A DNA stretch of 46,291 nt from Nitrospira japonica. Lineage in GTDB: Bacteria; Nitrospirota; Thermodesulfovibrionia; UBA6902. Both the position numbers and the translations under genes were made by a program. The notes beneath the pieces are model-generated. The model did no database searches and was not told the DNA's origin. It saw only the letters and a list, made by a program, of their open reading frames with translations. Location of the stretch: positions 1 through 46,291 of the forward strand of contig DYJL01000024.1 of NCBI GenBank assembly GCA_020723105.1. Reading direction: 5' to 3'. Each line of letters starts with the position of its first letter. The first letter of the stretch is position 1. Below are positions 37,715 to 46,085 of the stretch, piece after piece.

Positions 37715-38574
37715 AACTTTGCAAACCGCAAACTCAAAAGCTTATAGATCAGCTTTGCTGCGAGAAAATCAGGAGCAGGATTGCTCTTTGACGGGCAGAG
37801 CTCTACAACATCAAATCCCACGATATTTTTATTTTTTGAAACGCTCTCTAATAAATCTAATACGTCATACCATCCCAGGCCACCAGGTTCAGGCGTCCCT
37901 GTGGAGGGCATTATAGAAGCATCAAATACATCGAGGTCCATGGAGATATAAACATTGTGAGAGAGTTTTTTAACAACCTTTTTTATCCAGTCTGTTGAGT
38001 GATGAATAGATGATGCATAGAAGGTATTTTGCCTGTTAATATTTTTCAGTTCGGAAGAATCGCTGCTTCTTATCCCAACAGACACAATGTGTTCGGTAAA
38101 TTCCTTCACCTTTGCCATAATACAGGCATGACTGTATTTATTCCCTTCATAGGAATCTCTCATGTCCGAATGAGCGTCAAGATGAAGAATGCTGATATTC
38201 TCAAAAAAATCAGCGTGTGCCCGAATGGTTCCAAGAGAAACAGTATGTTCTCCACCAAGCACAGTAACAAACTTGTTGTCTTCTAAAAAAGCGCTGACTT
38301 TGTCTTGAACTTTAACTGCCATTGCTTGCGGGCTGCCTGCTGTAACTGCTCTCGCTGTATGAATGCCTTTCCTATAAACCTCTGAATTCGTTTCTATGTC
38401 ATATAGTTCCATATTCAGGGAGGCATTAATAATAGCGCAGGGCCCTTTATCAGATCCCTTGATCCATGAACTGGATTTATCAAACGGAACTGGCAAAATT
38501 ATTATCTTTGCATTTCTATAAGCTGAATATTGCTTAGGCAGGCCGCCGAAATTGTATGGGAGATCGTTCGCCAA
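37696..38574 (-). CDS. speB: agmatinase (ureohydrolase family)
   Basis: It hydrolyses agmatine to putrescine and urea with a two-manganese centre. The 292-aa protein has VTVLGGEHT (near 107), HLDAHSDMRD (near 131) and SMDLDVFDAS (near 211), which carry the metal ligands, and the later GFDVVELCPSKS. It directly follows pdaD on the minus strand: the TAA of pdaD is followed at once by the TTG start of speB. The last residues, LSFRTK and the TGA, are encoded by the arm of a palindromic repeat, so the native C-terminus has been replaced. Arginase or another ureohydrolase is possible in isolation; the pdaD partner favours agmatinase. Confidence 0.9.
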   Translation of the reverse strand: MANDLPYNFGGLPKQYSAYRNAKIIILPVPFDKSSSWIKGSDKGPCAIINASLNMELYDIETNSEVYRKGIHTARAVTAGSPQAMAVKVQDKVSAFLEDNKFVTVLGGEHTVSLGTIRAHADFFENISILHLDAHSDMRDSYEGNKYSHACIMAKVKEFTEHIVSVGIRSSDSSELKNINRQNTFYASSIHHSTDWIKKVVKKLSHNVYISMDLDVFDASIMPSTGTPEPGGLGWYDVLDLLESVSKNKNIVGFDVVELCPSKSNPAPDFLAAKLIYKLLSLRFAKLSFRTK

Positions 38575-39141
38575 TTATTCTTCTAATAACATAACTGCTG
38601 CAGCAATGACTGTGGTCCAAAGCCCGTCTTTGTGTCCTTCTGCAGACTGACATATATGAGTGGATTTAAATATATACCGGCTTGCTTTGTAAACCTGTTT
38701 TCTTGCATCCCATGCAAGGTCCGGGTCAAAAGGAATGCCGAGTGTGGTTGCAAGCATGGTTGCGGCAAGATCTTCAGCATATTCTCCAGATTTTTTTGCT
38801 GTCTCGCCAAAGGTATGATGTTCAGATATATATCCGTAATTCTTTCTGTCTGAGGGCACCGCTAACCCAATAGCAGTGGAAACAAGCCTGTTAGGCTCGT
38901 TAGTCTCATTTCGTGCCATAACACAAAAAGTAATCTGTCCCGGTTTAATTAGTTGCAGACCTCTTCTTTTAGTTATAATCTTGCAGTTAGGGGGGAAAAT
39001 ACTGGAGACGTAAACGAGATTGCTTTTTTCTATTCCTGCTTGCCGGAGGGCGAGCTCAAAAGATGCAAGCTTGTCTTTATGAATGCCAACACCTTTTGTG
39101 AAAAAAATCTTTTTGGGTATTAAATAATCTATCATTCTCAC
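38575..39141 (-). CDS. pdaD: pyruvoyl-dependent arginine decarboxylase
   Basis: It decarboxylates arginine to agmatine, using a pyruvoyl group made by self-cleavage. The protein is 188 aa, normal for PdaD. The cleavage site is the Ser-Ser pair at 46-47 in YVSSIFPP; the N-terminal piece becomes the beta subunit and the new N-terminal Ser becomes pyruvate. The [12 protein letters not shown] strand and the [18 protein letters not shown] segment are family-typical. A GGGGGTGAG ribosome site precedes the ATG. With speB behind it, the pair makes putrescine from arginine without a PLP enzyme. Confidence 0.93.
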   Translation of the reverse strand: MRMIDYLIPKKIFFTKGVGIHKDKLASFELALRQAGIEKSNLVYVSSIFPPNCKIITKRRGLQLIKPGQITFCVMARNETNEPNRLVSTAIGLAVPSDRKNYGYISEHHTFGETAKKSGEYAEDLAATMLATTLGIPFDPDLAWDARKQVYKASRYIFKSTHICQSAEGHKDGLWTTVIAAAVMLLEE

Positions 39142-39168
39142 CCCCTGGAAAATATTTTATGCGCAGGG

Positions 39169-39198
39169 AATATAACGCAAATGAACACATTTTTTCAA
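39169..39198 (-). promoter_or_regulatory. candidate promoter of pdaD-speB
   Basis: On the minus strand TTGAAA (39198-39193), an 18-bp spacer and TATATT (39174-39169) lie about 28 bp upstream of the pdaD ATG. Both hexamers match consensus at five of six positions. Confidence 0.55.
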
Positions 39199-39319
39199 GT
39201 CTATATATCTTTTTTGTCAAAACATATAATTTGTGGATTGCTATCCTGCATTACACGTAAATTTGGAGGAAGCATTGCAAAACTTATGTTATTAATCATC
39301 ATACATCTTAAAATTTATT

Positions 39320-39484
39320 GGTTCATTCGTAAAAAAGTTGAATAATATGAAATAAACACAGAGACACAGAGGCACGGAGAAAGAAAAAAATAATAAACTC
39401 TATGTTTTTATTACTTATTTTCTCTGTGTCTCAGTGCCTCAGTGGTTTTAAAAATTGTTTTTTCAACTAAAATACGAAAGAAGG
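39320..39484. mobile_element. MITE-like palindromic insertion with 8-bp target duplication
   Basis: A 165-bp imperfect palindrome is flanked by AATTTATT at 39312-39319 and again at 39485-39492. Its ends pair imperfectly (GGTTCATTCGTA...AGTTGAA against the reverse complement CCTTCTTTCGTA...AGTTGAA). Inner arms are ACAGAGACACAGAGGCAC and CTCTGTGTCTCAGTGCCTC. The related sequence at 36682-36794 lacks exactly 173 bp here and so shows the empty site. No transposase is encoded. Confidence 0.75.
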
Positions 39485-39510
39485 AATTTATTTAGGATCT
39501 TTCAGCCGAT

Positions 39511-40209
39511 ATGGAAGCATGTTTCAGATTAATTCTTTTTGATATTGATGGAACCTTAATAACTACCGGAGGTGCGGGAGTTCATGCCCTTGAAAGGGCG
39601 TTTCATACCCTTTTTGATATTAAAGATGCTGTTAACTCTATACCAATGGCGGGAAAAACCGACGTACAGATTATCAAAGAAGTCCTCGGATTACACGGAT
39701 TATCCTATCTGGATGGTAACGTTAAGAAAATGCAGGAAATGTATCTCCATTATTTACAAGAAGAAATATGTAACCGGGATAAAAAGCTAAAGCCTGGCGT
39801 GAAAGAGCTTCTTAACCTATTGAAAAATAAAGATATTCCATTAGGTCTCCTCACTGGCAATCTTGAAAGAGGCGCAAAGATAAAGCTCCATCCTTTTAAC
39901 CTTAATGAATATTTTATTGATGGTGCATTTGGCAGTGACCACGAAGACAGAGATGAGCTTTTGCCAATTGCTATAGACAAATTCCGGAGAAAGGGGTTCA
40001 CATTCACTCCGAAGCAATGCATTATTATTGGGGATACGCCAAGAGACGTTAGGTGCGCCAAAATACATGGTGCCAGATGTATTGCAGTGGCAACGGGACC
40101 TTATTCAAAAGAAGAGTTGCTAACTACAGATGCAGACATGGTCCTTGACTCTCTTAGTGAGACAGAACAATATTTAACTCTCTTAACCGGGAATACTGAG
40201 CTTATCTAA
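39511..40209 (+). CDS. HAD-superfamily phosphatase (phosphoglycolate phosphatase-like)
   Basis: A 232-aa HAD hydrolase. Motif I LFDIDGT (catalytic Asp 11, acid Asp 13), motif II LLTGN, a motif III Lys region and motif IV IIGDTPRDVRCA are intact. A helical cap between motifs I and II (about 20-95) is of the phosphoglycolate phosphatase/Gph kind. It could dephosphorylate 2-phosphoglycolate or another small sugar phosphate; the substrate is not certain. Its upstream region carries a MITE-like insertion ending 19 bp before the ATG, which may have altered expression. A decayed copy of its 5' region lies at 36682. Confidence 0.85.
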   Translation: MEACFRLILFDIDGTLITTGGAGVHALERAFHTLFDIKDAVNSIPMAGKTDVQIIKEVLGLHGLSYLDGNVKKMQEMYLHYLQEEICNRDKKLKPGVKELLNLLKNKDIPLGLLTGNLERGAKIKLHPFNLNEYFIDGAFGSDHEDRDELLPIAIDKFRRKGFTFTPKQCIIIGDTPRDVRCAKIHGARCIAVATGPYSKEELLTTDADMVLDSLSETEQYLTLLTGNTELI

Positions 40210-40360
40210 GACCTATCTGTTTTATTGATATCCTATTGCTTTATAATGCTACAACCCATTGATTTAATTACATTTAATGCTATATTGTGTTAGGTTCATG
40301 GGTGCGATCATGGAGGATTATGAAAGGGTTTCCATTTGCTTTTGAAATATCTTTGAACTA

Positions 40361-40386
40361 TATATTGTTCCACGTGGAACAATATA
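40361..40386. promoter_or_regulatory. parS-like ParB-binding palindrome
   Basis: The 16-bp core TGTTCCACGTGGAACA (40366-40381) is a perfect palindrome and matches the chromosomal parS form known from Pseudomonas. The B. subtilis form is TGTTTCACGTGAAACA. The symmetry continues to 26 bp (TATAT and ATATA flanks). It lies in a 720-bp gene-free stretch between the HAD gene and tsaD. Confidence 0.85.
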
Positions 40387-40415
40387 GTCATGGCTATTAA
40401 AATGTTTTAACCTAT

Positions 40416-40575
40416 GTAACCATTCAGTTGTGGGTGGTGTCTGTCATTCCGGCTTGTCCGGAATCAATTTGCAAGAAGGATTCTCGCCTCGGCGAGTCGC
40501 CTGATGTGACCCGACGCGCTTTGCTTGCGGGAATGACAACTCGAATAGTTTTTTAATCAATAACTGAATGGTTAC
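40416..40575. mobile_element. MITE-like element with GTAA ends and 8-bp target duplication
   Basis: The 160-bp element begins GTAACCATTCAGTT (40416-40429) and ends with the perfect inverse AACTGAATGGTTAC (40562-40575). The 8-bp duplication TAACCTAT abuts both ends (40408-40415 and 40576-40583). Inside is a second palindrome with arms GTCATTCC (40443-40450) and GGAATGAC (40530-40537). 5'-GTAA termini with 8-bp duplications are the pattern of IS66-family elements, so mobilisation by an IS66-type transposase is likely. No coding region is present. Confidence 0.85.
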
Positions 40576-40583
40576 TAACCTAT

Positions 40584-40929
40584 AAAAAGAAGTTGGCCAC
40601 AGACTAACACAGACAATAAAAGTAAGAAGTGAAAGGCAAAGGGAAAAACAGCCTTCCATGTCTGCAGCAATTGTAGCAGGGTTCGCTATGAACAAAACAA
40701 GATGGGGTTGCAAGAGGTATTTTATAGTAATTGTAAAGCATGTTATCAAGATATTATTAACAGGTGTTGATATCTTTTTCCCTCGATATATAACTATATA
40801 ATTAAATTAATAATTTTGAATAAATGAATAACAATTAAACGGGGTGTATTTGTTTAATTATTGCTAATCCGGACTAACGAGTTAAAGCTGAGCTTTTATT
40901 TTATTAGTCAAATCAGTAAGATAACTAAT
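40584..40929. other. gene-free spacer before tsaD
   Basis: A+T-rich DNA with no supported gene. It includes a GGCCACAGACTAACACAGAC-type repeat word near 40594 and a TAATCCGGACTAACGAG word (40865-40881) that partly recurs near the ileS promoter (TAATCCGG at 45481, ACTAACGAG at 45503). I see no strong promoter. Confidence 0.4.
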
Positions 40930-41928
40930 ATGCTTATACTTGGAATTGATACATCTTGTGACGATACAGCAGCTTCTGTTGTTGAGAATGGACATAAAAT
41001 AATTTCCAATGTTGTCTCAAGTCAAAATGAAATCCATAAAAAATATGGTGGAATAGTGCCAGAACTCGCATCGAGAAGGCATTTGGAAATGATAATGCCT
41101 GTTGTTGACGAAGCAATGAGCAGGGCAAACGCGAAATTTAAGGATATTTCTGCTATCGCAGTAAGTAAGGGCCCCGGACTTATCGGCTCTCTCCTGGTTG
41201 GCGTTTGTTTTGCCAAGTCGCTTTCATTTGTAAAGAAAATCCCCTTGGTGGCAATTAATCATCTGGAGGGGCACATATTTTCTATATTTCTTGAGGAGAA
41301 ACCAGAGTTCCCGTTTCTTGCACTTGTTGTATCAGGGGGACATACCAGTGTTTATAAAGTAAGCGCCTTTGGTCAGTACATTGAACTGGGCAGGACAAGA
41401 GATGATGCGGCGGGTGAAGCCTATGATAAGGTTGCAAAACTTCTTGGTTTTGGTTATCCGGGGGGTCCAATTATGGATACAATAGCAGAGAAAGGTGACG
41501 CTAATGCTATTGTATTTCCGAGGGGTCTTCTTAAAGAAAGTTTTGACGTTAGCTTTAGTGGATTAAAAACCGCTGTGCTAAATCATGTAAGAAAATACCC
41601 CGAATCTAAAAAAGAAGATATTGCTGCAAGTTTTCAATCAGCCGTTATAGATGTTTTAATAAAAAGGGCGTTGGCCTGCGCGACTGAAAACAAGTTAAAA
41701 AATATAGTATTGTCTGGCGGTGTCGCTGCAAACAGTGCTTTAAGAAAACAGCTTGTTAAAAAAGCCCTTGATCAAGATATAAGGGTCTATTTATCATCAT
41801 TGTACTTGTGCACTGATAACGCAGCAATGATAGCTGTTGCAGGATTTTATCATTTTAAAAACAACGACTTGGCAGATTTTTCTTTGAATCCAAAGGCTTT
41901 TTTACCTCTTGGCTCAGCCAACGGCTGA
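40930..41928 (+). CDS. tsaD: tRNA threonylcarbamoyladenosine synthesis protein TsaD
   Basis: It transfers the threonylcarbamoyl group to A37 of ANN-decoding tRNAs, working with TsaB, TsaE and TsaC. The 332-aa protein has the N-terminal LGIDTSCDDTAASVV, the metal-binding HLEGH (H111 and H115), LVVSGGHTSVYKV and the C-terminal DNAAMIAVAG with its conserved Asp. An in-frame TTG at 40861 would add 23 residues not typical of the family; the ATG at 40930 gives the normal MLILGIDTSCDDT start. No Shine-Dalgarno is obvious. It converges with the lspA operon. Confidence 0.96.
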   Translation: MLILGIDTSCDDTAASVVENGHKIISNVVSSQNEIHKKYGGIVPELASRRHLEMIMPVVDEAMSRANAKFKDISAIAVSKGPGLIGSLLVGVCFAKSLSFVKKIPLVAINHLEGHIFSIFLEEKPEFPFLALVVSGGHTSVYKVSAFGQYIELGRTRDDAAGEAYDKVAKLLGFGYPGGPIMDTIAEKGDANAIVFPRGLLKESFDVSFSGLKTAVLNHVRKYPESKKEDIAASFQSAVIDVLIKRALACATENKLKNIVLSGGVAANSALRKQLVKKALDQDIRVYLSSLYLCTDNAAMIAVAGFYHFKNNDLADFSLNPKAFLPLGSANG

Positions 41929-41944
41929 CCTTGATATTATATTA

Positions 41945-42130
41945 TCAGGTACAGTGTCTTTTGAGATGGGCGCCAAATTCTGATATACCTTGGAGAATTT
42001 CTCTGCAAAAGGGACAGGTGTATTGCTTCTGCCTAATTTTAAGTAGTTGATTCTCAATGAATATTTTTAATTTTGATTTGCCGGGAGCCTGATGCATGGT
42101 CATTTTATTTTCAGGATGTTTTTGAGTCAT
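41945..42130 (-). CDS. small C2H2 zinc-finger protein behind lspA
   Basis: A 61-aa basic protein ending in YTCPFCREILQGISEFGAHL followed by KRHCT. The cysteine and histidine spacing is C-x2-C-x12-H-x3-H, which is the classical C2H2 zinc finger; a further Cys follows the last His. The N-terminal half is Lys-rich and probably helical. I prefer the ATG at 42130, which has a strong AAGGAAGG site; an ATG at 42175 would give 76 aa but lacks one. It is the third gene of the ileS-lspA run, where other bacteria sometimes carry a DksA/TraR-type zinc-finger gene. A nucleic-acid-binding role is a guess. Confidence 0.65.
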   Translation of the reverse strand: MTQKHPENKMTMHQAPGKSKLKIFIENQLLKIRQKQYTCPFCREILQGISEFGAHLKRHCT

Positions 42131-42186
42131 GATTCCTTCCTTTGAAAGATTTATATCGGGCTTAGAACTTGCCATAAATAATCATT

Positions 42187-42648
42187 CTATTTCTTAAATT
42201 TTTCTGACCGTATATTAGATATAATAAATAATGTGATTCCGACCGTCAGAGCTGAATCAGCAACATTAAAAGCAGGCCAATGCCAATTACCAATAAAAAC
42301 ATCAATGAAGTCAATGACTTTACCAATGGTAAGCCGGTCTATCAGGTTGCCTATGGCTCCGCCAATTATCAAAGATAAACAAGAAGCTTCCATTTTGTTA
42401 GATGTCTTCATTGCATATATTATAATGAAACTTATTGCAATGATAGAGACAGCTATGAAAAAACTGTTACCGAGATTTGAGAATAAACCAAAAGCAGCGC
42501 CTTTATTTTCAACATAAACAATTCTCAGAAAGGGCAATATATCAATTTTATCATATGGCATTACCTTGGCAACAATAGCTTTTTTAGTTAAAAAATCAAG
42601 GGTTATGACTAAAGAAGCTATTAAAAATATGTGGATGCCTTTTCTCAC
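42187..42648 (-). CDS. lspA: lipoprotein signal peptidase
   Basis: This aspartyl protease in the inner membrane cleaves the signal peptide of prolipoproteins after lipidation. The 153-aa length is usual and four membrane helices are visible. The catalytic dyad fits D113 in GKVIDFIDVF and D131 in FNVADSAL, with GGAIGNLIDR between the helices. Its ATG overlaps the ileS stop by four bases, the common ileS-lspA arrangement. Confidence 0.95.
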   Translation of the reverse strand: MRKGIHIFLIASLVITLDFLTKKAIVAKVMPYDKIDILPFLRIVYVENKGAAFGLFSNLGNSFFIAVSIIAISFIIIYAMKTSNKMEASCLSLIIGGAIGNLIDRLTIGKVIDFIDVFIGNWHWPAFNVADSALTVGITLFIISNIRSEKFKK

Positions 42649-45452
42649 GTGTTAACCGCTTCGCAACACTTGCTGCATAGCTCAGGAAACTTCTCGTGCT
42701 CACCAACAGAGGTATTCCAGTTCCAGCACCTTTGACATTTACTGCCAACAGCTTTTTCAACAAGGATTGCAGTATTTTCAAGTTCTGTACTTTTGTATGC
42801 TGCCTCTGGGGCAATCGTGTCCTTTAAAACGTCTGCCGCAGAAACAATAAAAAGTGTGGGTACGAAATGATTATATTTTTCAAGAAGGTTATAAGTTTCC
42901 GCACCAGTATAAATAGTTACTTTGGCTTCCAGTGCATTTCCAATGAATTTTTCCTGACGCTTTATTTCTAAAGCTTTGTTAACTTCATCACGAATTTTTG
43001 ATAGATTTTTCCATTTCTCCTCCAGCTCCTTGTCAATCCATTCGGACTTAACTTCTGGAAAAGCAGCAAGGAATACACTTTCTTCTTTTTTCCCTGGTGT
43101 AAACTTCCAGATTTCTTCCGCAGTAAAAGAGAGAATGGGGGCTATCATTTTTGTCAATGAAATCAAGATGTTATACAGAACAATCTGTGATGATCGCCGC
43201 TCTTTTGAATCTGACTTAAATGTGTATAAACGATCTTTTAAGATGTCCAGATAAAAAGCACTCATATCAATTACACAAAATTTGTATATGGAATGATAAA
43301 CCTCATGAAAGGCAAATGTCTCATAAGCGCTATAGACCTTCTGTATAAGTTCCTGAAGTATACTCAGGGCATATCTATCTATTTCAAGCAGTTCATCTTT
43401 ATTCAATTGGTCCAGGTCTGCAGTTAATGGATCTAAATCATTAATATTGCCAAGCAGAAACCTGCATGTGTTCCTTATTTTCCTGTATGCTTCCACAAGG
43501 CGGGCCATGATTTCATTTGAAATCCTCATGTCCTCTCTATAATCAGCAGATGACGTCCAGAGTCTCAAAATTTCAGCGCCATGTTTTTTGGTAATTTCCT
43601 GTGGAGCTATGACATTTCCAAGTGATTTGGACATCTTTTTTCCCTGTCCATCAACCACAAAACCATGAGTCAGCACAGCCTTATAAGGCGCCCTCCCTCT
43701 GGTCCCGACAGAAGCAAGAAGAGAGCTCTGAAACCAGCCCCTGTGCTGATCGCTACCCTCAAGATACAGATCAGCCGGGCTTGATAACCTGGCATCTGCC
43801 TCCATAACTGCTGCATGACTTACCCCGGAATCAAACCAAACATCAAGGATGTCTGTTTCCTTAATAAACTCCTGGGAGCTGCACTTTGGACACTTATAAT
43901 CAGGCGGCAGCATATCGGCCTCACTTTTTTCAAACCAGATATCAGCGCCATACGTTTCAACTTCCTTTTCAATGCGGGCCATAATGGCTTTATCGGATAC
44001 AAACTCCTTGCATCTTTTACATTTTAATAAAGTAATGGGCACGCCCCATGCTCTTTGTCTTGAGATGCACCAGTCAGGCCTGTTCTCAACCATGCCCAAA
44101 ATCCGGTCCATTCCCCATTTGGGAATCCATTCGGTTTTCTTAATTTCGTTTAGTGCAGTGGATCTCAAATCGTTTTTTTCCATTGAGATGAACCATTGCT
44201 CAGTGGCCCTGAATATAACGGGCTTCTTGCATCTCCAGCAATGCGGATATGAGTGTTTTACAGCATCGGATGATCCCAGTAAAGCATGTATCTCTTTGAG
44301 TTTATTGATAATTTCAGGATTTGCCTTAAAAACATATTGCCCTGCAAATTCTGCAACATCTTCTGTAAAACAGCCTTTGACATCAACGGGTGCATATATA
44401 TCCAGACCATATTTTAATCCCATTTCAAAATCTTCCTCACCATGTCCCGGCGCTGTATGAACAATGCCAGTCCCCTGCTCCAAAGTAACATGCTCACCAA
44501 CTATAGTATTTACATCACGGTCAATCCAGGGATGCCTGCATATAATGCCTTCAAGCTCTGCACCGGTCCATCCACTTGCAGGTACAGTATAATCTTTCTC
44601 TGTATATCCGATTTTCTCCATGCAGTCTTTGATCAAATCCTGAGCGAGGATAAGCTCTCCTTCCGGTGTTTGGACAAGACGATAAATAAATTTCGGGTGC
44701 AATGCCAAAGCCATATTGGCGGGAAGCGTCCACGGTGTTGTTGTCCATATTACAAAGTAAGTCCCGTTCACGGCATCCGGCGTGAACTTACCCTTTGGAT
44801 TTTTCACTTTGAATTTCACATAGATCGAAGGCGATTCTTTATCAGCATATTCAACCTCAGCTTCTGCAAGAGCAGTTGTACATGTGGGACACCAGTGAAC
44901 GGGCTTTTTCCCTTTATAAACTGAACCCTTTTGATAAAATTTGTTGAACTCCCTGACAATGGAAGCCTCGTATGAAAAATTCATAGTAATATAAGGAAGT
45001 TGCCAGTCGCCGAATACTCCAAGCCGCTTAAATTCTTCCCTCTGAATATCTACAAATTTTGCAGCATATTCTCTGCAAAGCCTTCGCTTTTCAATTTTGG
45101 TTGTACGGTCTTTTTTTGAGCCGAGGTTTTTGTCTACCTGATGTTCAATGGGCAAACCGTGACAGTCCCAGCCGGGAACATACGGCGCATAATAGCCTTT
45201 CATTGCTTTGAATTTAATAATCATGTCCTTAAGGATTTTATTGAGAGCATGCCCGATATGAATGTTTCCATTTGCATAAGGCGGGCCGTCATGCAGAATA
45301 TAACTCTTTTCCCGGTCCTTTTTCTGCATTTTCTGATAAATATCTGCCTTTTTCCAGAAGTCGAGAAGCTCCAGCTCCTTTTGTGCTAAATTTGCCTTCA
45401 TTGGAAAAGCTGTATTGGGAAGATTTAAGGTGTTTTTATAGTCAATTGTCAT
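42645..45452 (-). CDS. ileS: isoleucyl-tRNA synthetase
   Basis: It charges tRNA-Ile and edits valine. The 935-aa protein has the class Ia signature HIGHALNK (near 65), an editing domain (about 190-400) with the TTPWTLPANMAL segment, and KKMSKSLGNV (near 606). The zinc ribbon at the C-terminus (CQRCWNWNTSVGEHEKFPEL, then CSKCC) is of the bacterial mupirocin-sensitive group. It is the first gene of ileS-lspA-zinc finger, with a good sigma70 promoter about 60 bp upstream. I saw no T-box or other riboswitch in the short leader. Confidence 0.97.
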   Translation of the reverse strand: MTIDYKNTLNLPNTAFPMKANLAQKELELLDFWKKADIYQKMQKKDREKSYILHDGPPYANGNIHIGHALNKILKDMIIKFKAMKGYYAPYVPGWDCHGLPIEHQVDKNLGSKKDRTTKIEKRRLCREYAAKFVDIQREEFKRLGVFGDWQLPYITMNFSYEASIVREFNKFYQKGSVYKGKKPVHWCPTCTTALAEAEVEYADKESPSIYVKFKVKNPKGKFTPDAVNGTYFVIWTTTPWTLPANMALALHPKFIYRLVQTPEGELILAQDLIKDCMEKIGYTEKDYTVPASGWTGAELEGIICRHPWIDRDVNTIVGEHVTLEQGTGIVHTAPGHGEEDFEMGLKYGLDIYAPVDVKGCFTEDVAEFAGQYVFKANPEIINKLKEIHALLGSSDAVKHSYPHCWRCKKPVIFRATEQWFISMEKNDLRSTALNEIKKTEWIPKWGMDRILGMVENRPDWCISRQRAWGVPITLLKCKRCKEFVSDKAIMARIEKEVETYGADIWFEKSEADMLPPDYKCPKCSSQEFIKETDILDVWFDSGVSHAAVMEADARLSSPADLYLEGSDQHRGWFQSSLLASVGTRGRAPYKAVLTHGFVVDGQGKKMSKSLGNVIAPQEITKKHGAEILRLWTSSADYREDMRISNEIMARLVEAYRKIRNTCRFLLGNINDLDPLTADLDQLNKDELLEIDRYALSILQELIQKVYSAYETFAFHEVYHSIYKFCVIDMSAFYLDILKDRLYTFKSDSKERRSSQIVLYNILISLTKMIAPILSFTAEEIWKFTPGKKEESVFLAAFPEVKSEWIDKELEEKWKNLSKIRDEVNKALEIKRQEKFIGNALEAKVTIYTGAETYNLLEKYNHFVPTLFIVSAADVLKDTIAPEAAYKSTELENTAILVEKAVGSKCQRCWNWNTSVGEHEKFPELCSKCCEAVNT

Positions 45453-45513
45453 GATAATAATTTAGTATATGTGCAATGGTTAATCCGGTTTGCCTAAAAC
45501 AAACTAACGAGAA

Positions 45514-45542
45514 ATTAAACAACATTTTAAAGCTTGTGTCAA
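45514..45542 (-). promoter_or_regulatory. sigma70 promoter of the ileS operon
   Basis: On the minus strand TTGACA (45542-45537) is a perfect -35, followed by a 17-bp spacer and TTTAAT (45519-45514) as -10. Transcription would start near 45507, giving a leader of about 55 nt. Confidence 0.75.
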
Positions 45543-45601
45543 GAACAATGAAAAGACCATAACCCGTTTTCAGCCATATGCGTTTTCAACTTGGGTTAAG
45601 G

Positions 45602-46060
45602 TTATTGTTTGCCTTGAATCTTTTTAATAATCCCGGTAGTGGATACTCCTTCAACAAATGGAATAGTCCGCACCTCTTTCACAATATCCGCACCGACGAT
45701 ATTTTTTATATCCCAGTCCGCTCCTTTAACAAGGATATCAGGCTGAATTTCTTTGACAAGTTCATATGGGGTATCTTCATCAAAAAGCGCCACATAATCA
45801 ACCATGTATAATGCGGCGAGAACCTCTGCCCGCTCTCCTTCTGAATTGATGGGCCTGCCGGGTTTTATCCTTGATACCGAACTGTCAGAGTTTAATCCTA
45901 TGACAAGAATGTCCCCTAACTGCTTCGCCTCTGAGAGATAGCGAACATGTCCGACATGAATTATATCAAAACAGCCGTTTGTAAAGACTATTTTCTTGCC
46001 TTCTTTTTTTAGTTGTGTAATGAGGTCCTTTAGTTCAGATCTGTCAATGACTTTATTCAT
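45602..46060 (-). CDS. rfaE2: heptose 1-phosphate adenylyltransferase
   Basis: It makes ADP-heptose from D-glycero-beta-D-manno-heptose 1-phosphate and ATP for the LPS inner core. This is the stand-alone C-terminal half of HldE (152 aa from MNKVID). The nucleotidyltransferase motif FTNGCFDIIHVGHVRYL, the GLNSDSSVSRIKPGRP segment, LVKGADW and the C-terminal VSTTGIIKKI are present. ATG codons at 46072 and 46099 are in frame upstream, but none has a clear ribosome site; the 46060 start fits family length. The kinase half is not in the window. It ties this end to the LPS cluster functionally. Confidence 0.93.
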   Translation of the reverse strand: MNKVIDRSELKDLITQLKKEGKKIVFTNGCFDIIHVGHVRYLSEAKQLGDILVIGLNSDSSVSRIKPGRPINSEGERAEVLAALYMVDYVALFDEDTPYELVKEIQPDILVKGADWDIKNIVGADIVKEVRTIPFVEGVSTTGIIKKIQGKQ

Positions 46061-46085
46061 GATACTAAGCATTTTAATTTCTAAA

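Noticed and set aside
45453-45507. T-box or other riboswitch in the ileS leader
   Set aside because: The leader is only about 55 nt and lacks a T-box sequence or terminator hairpin.
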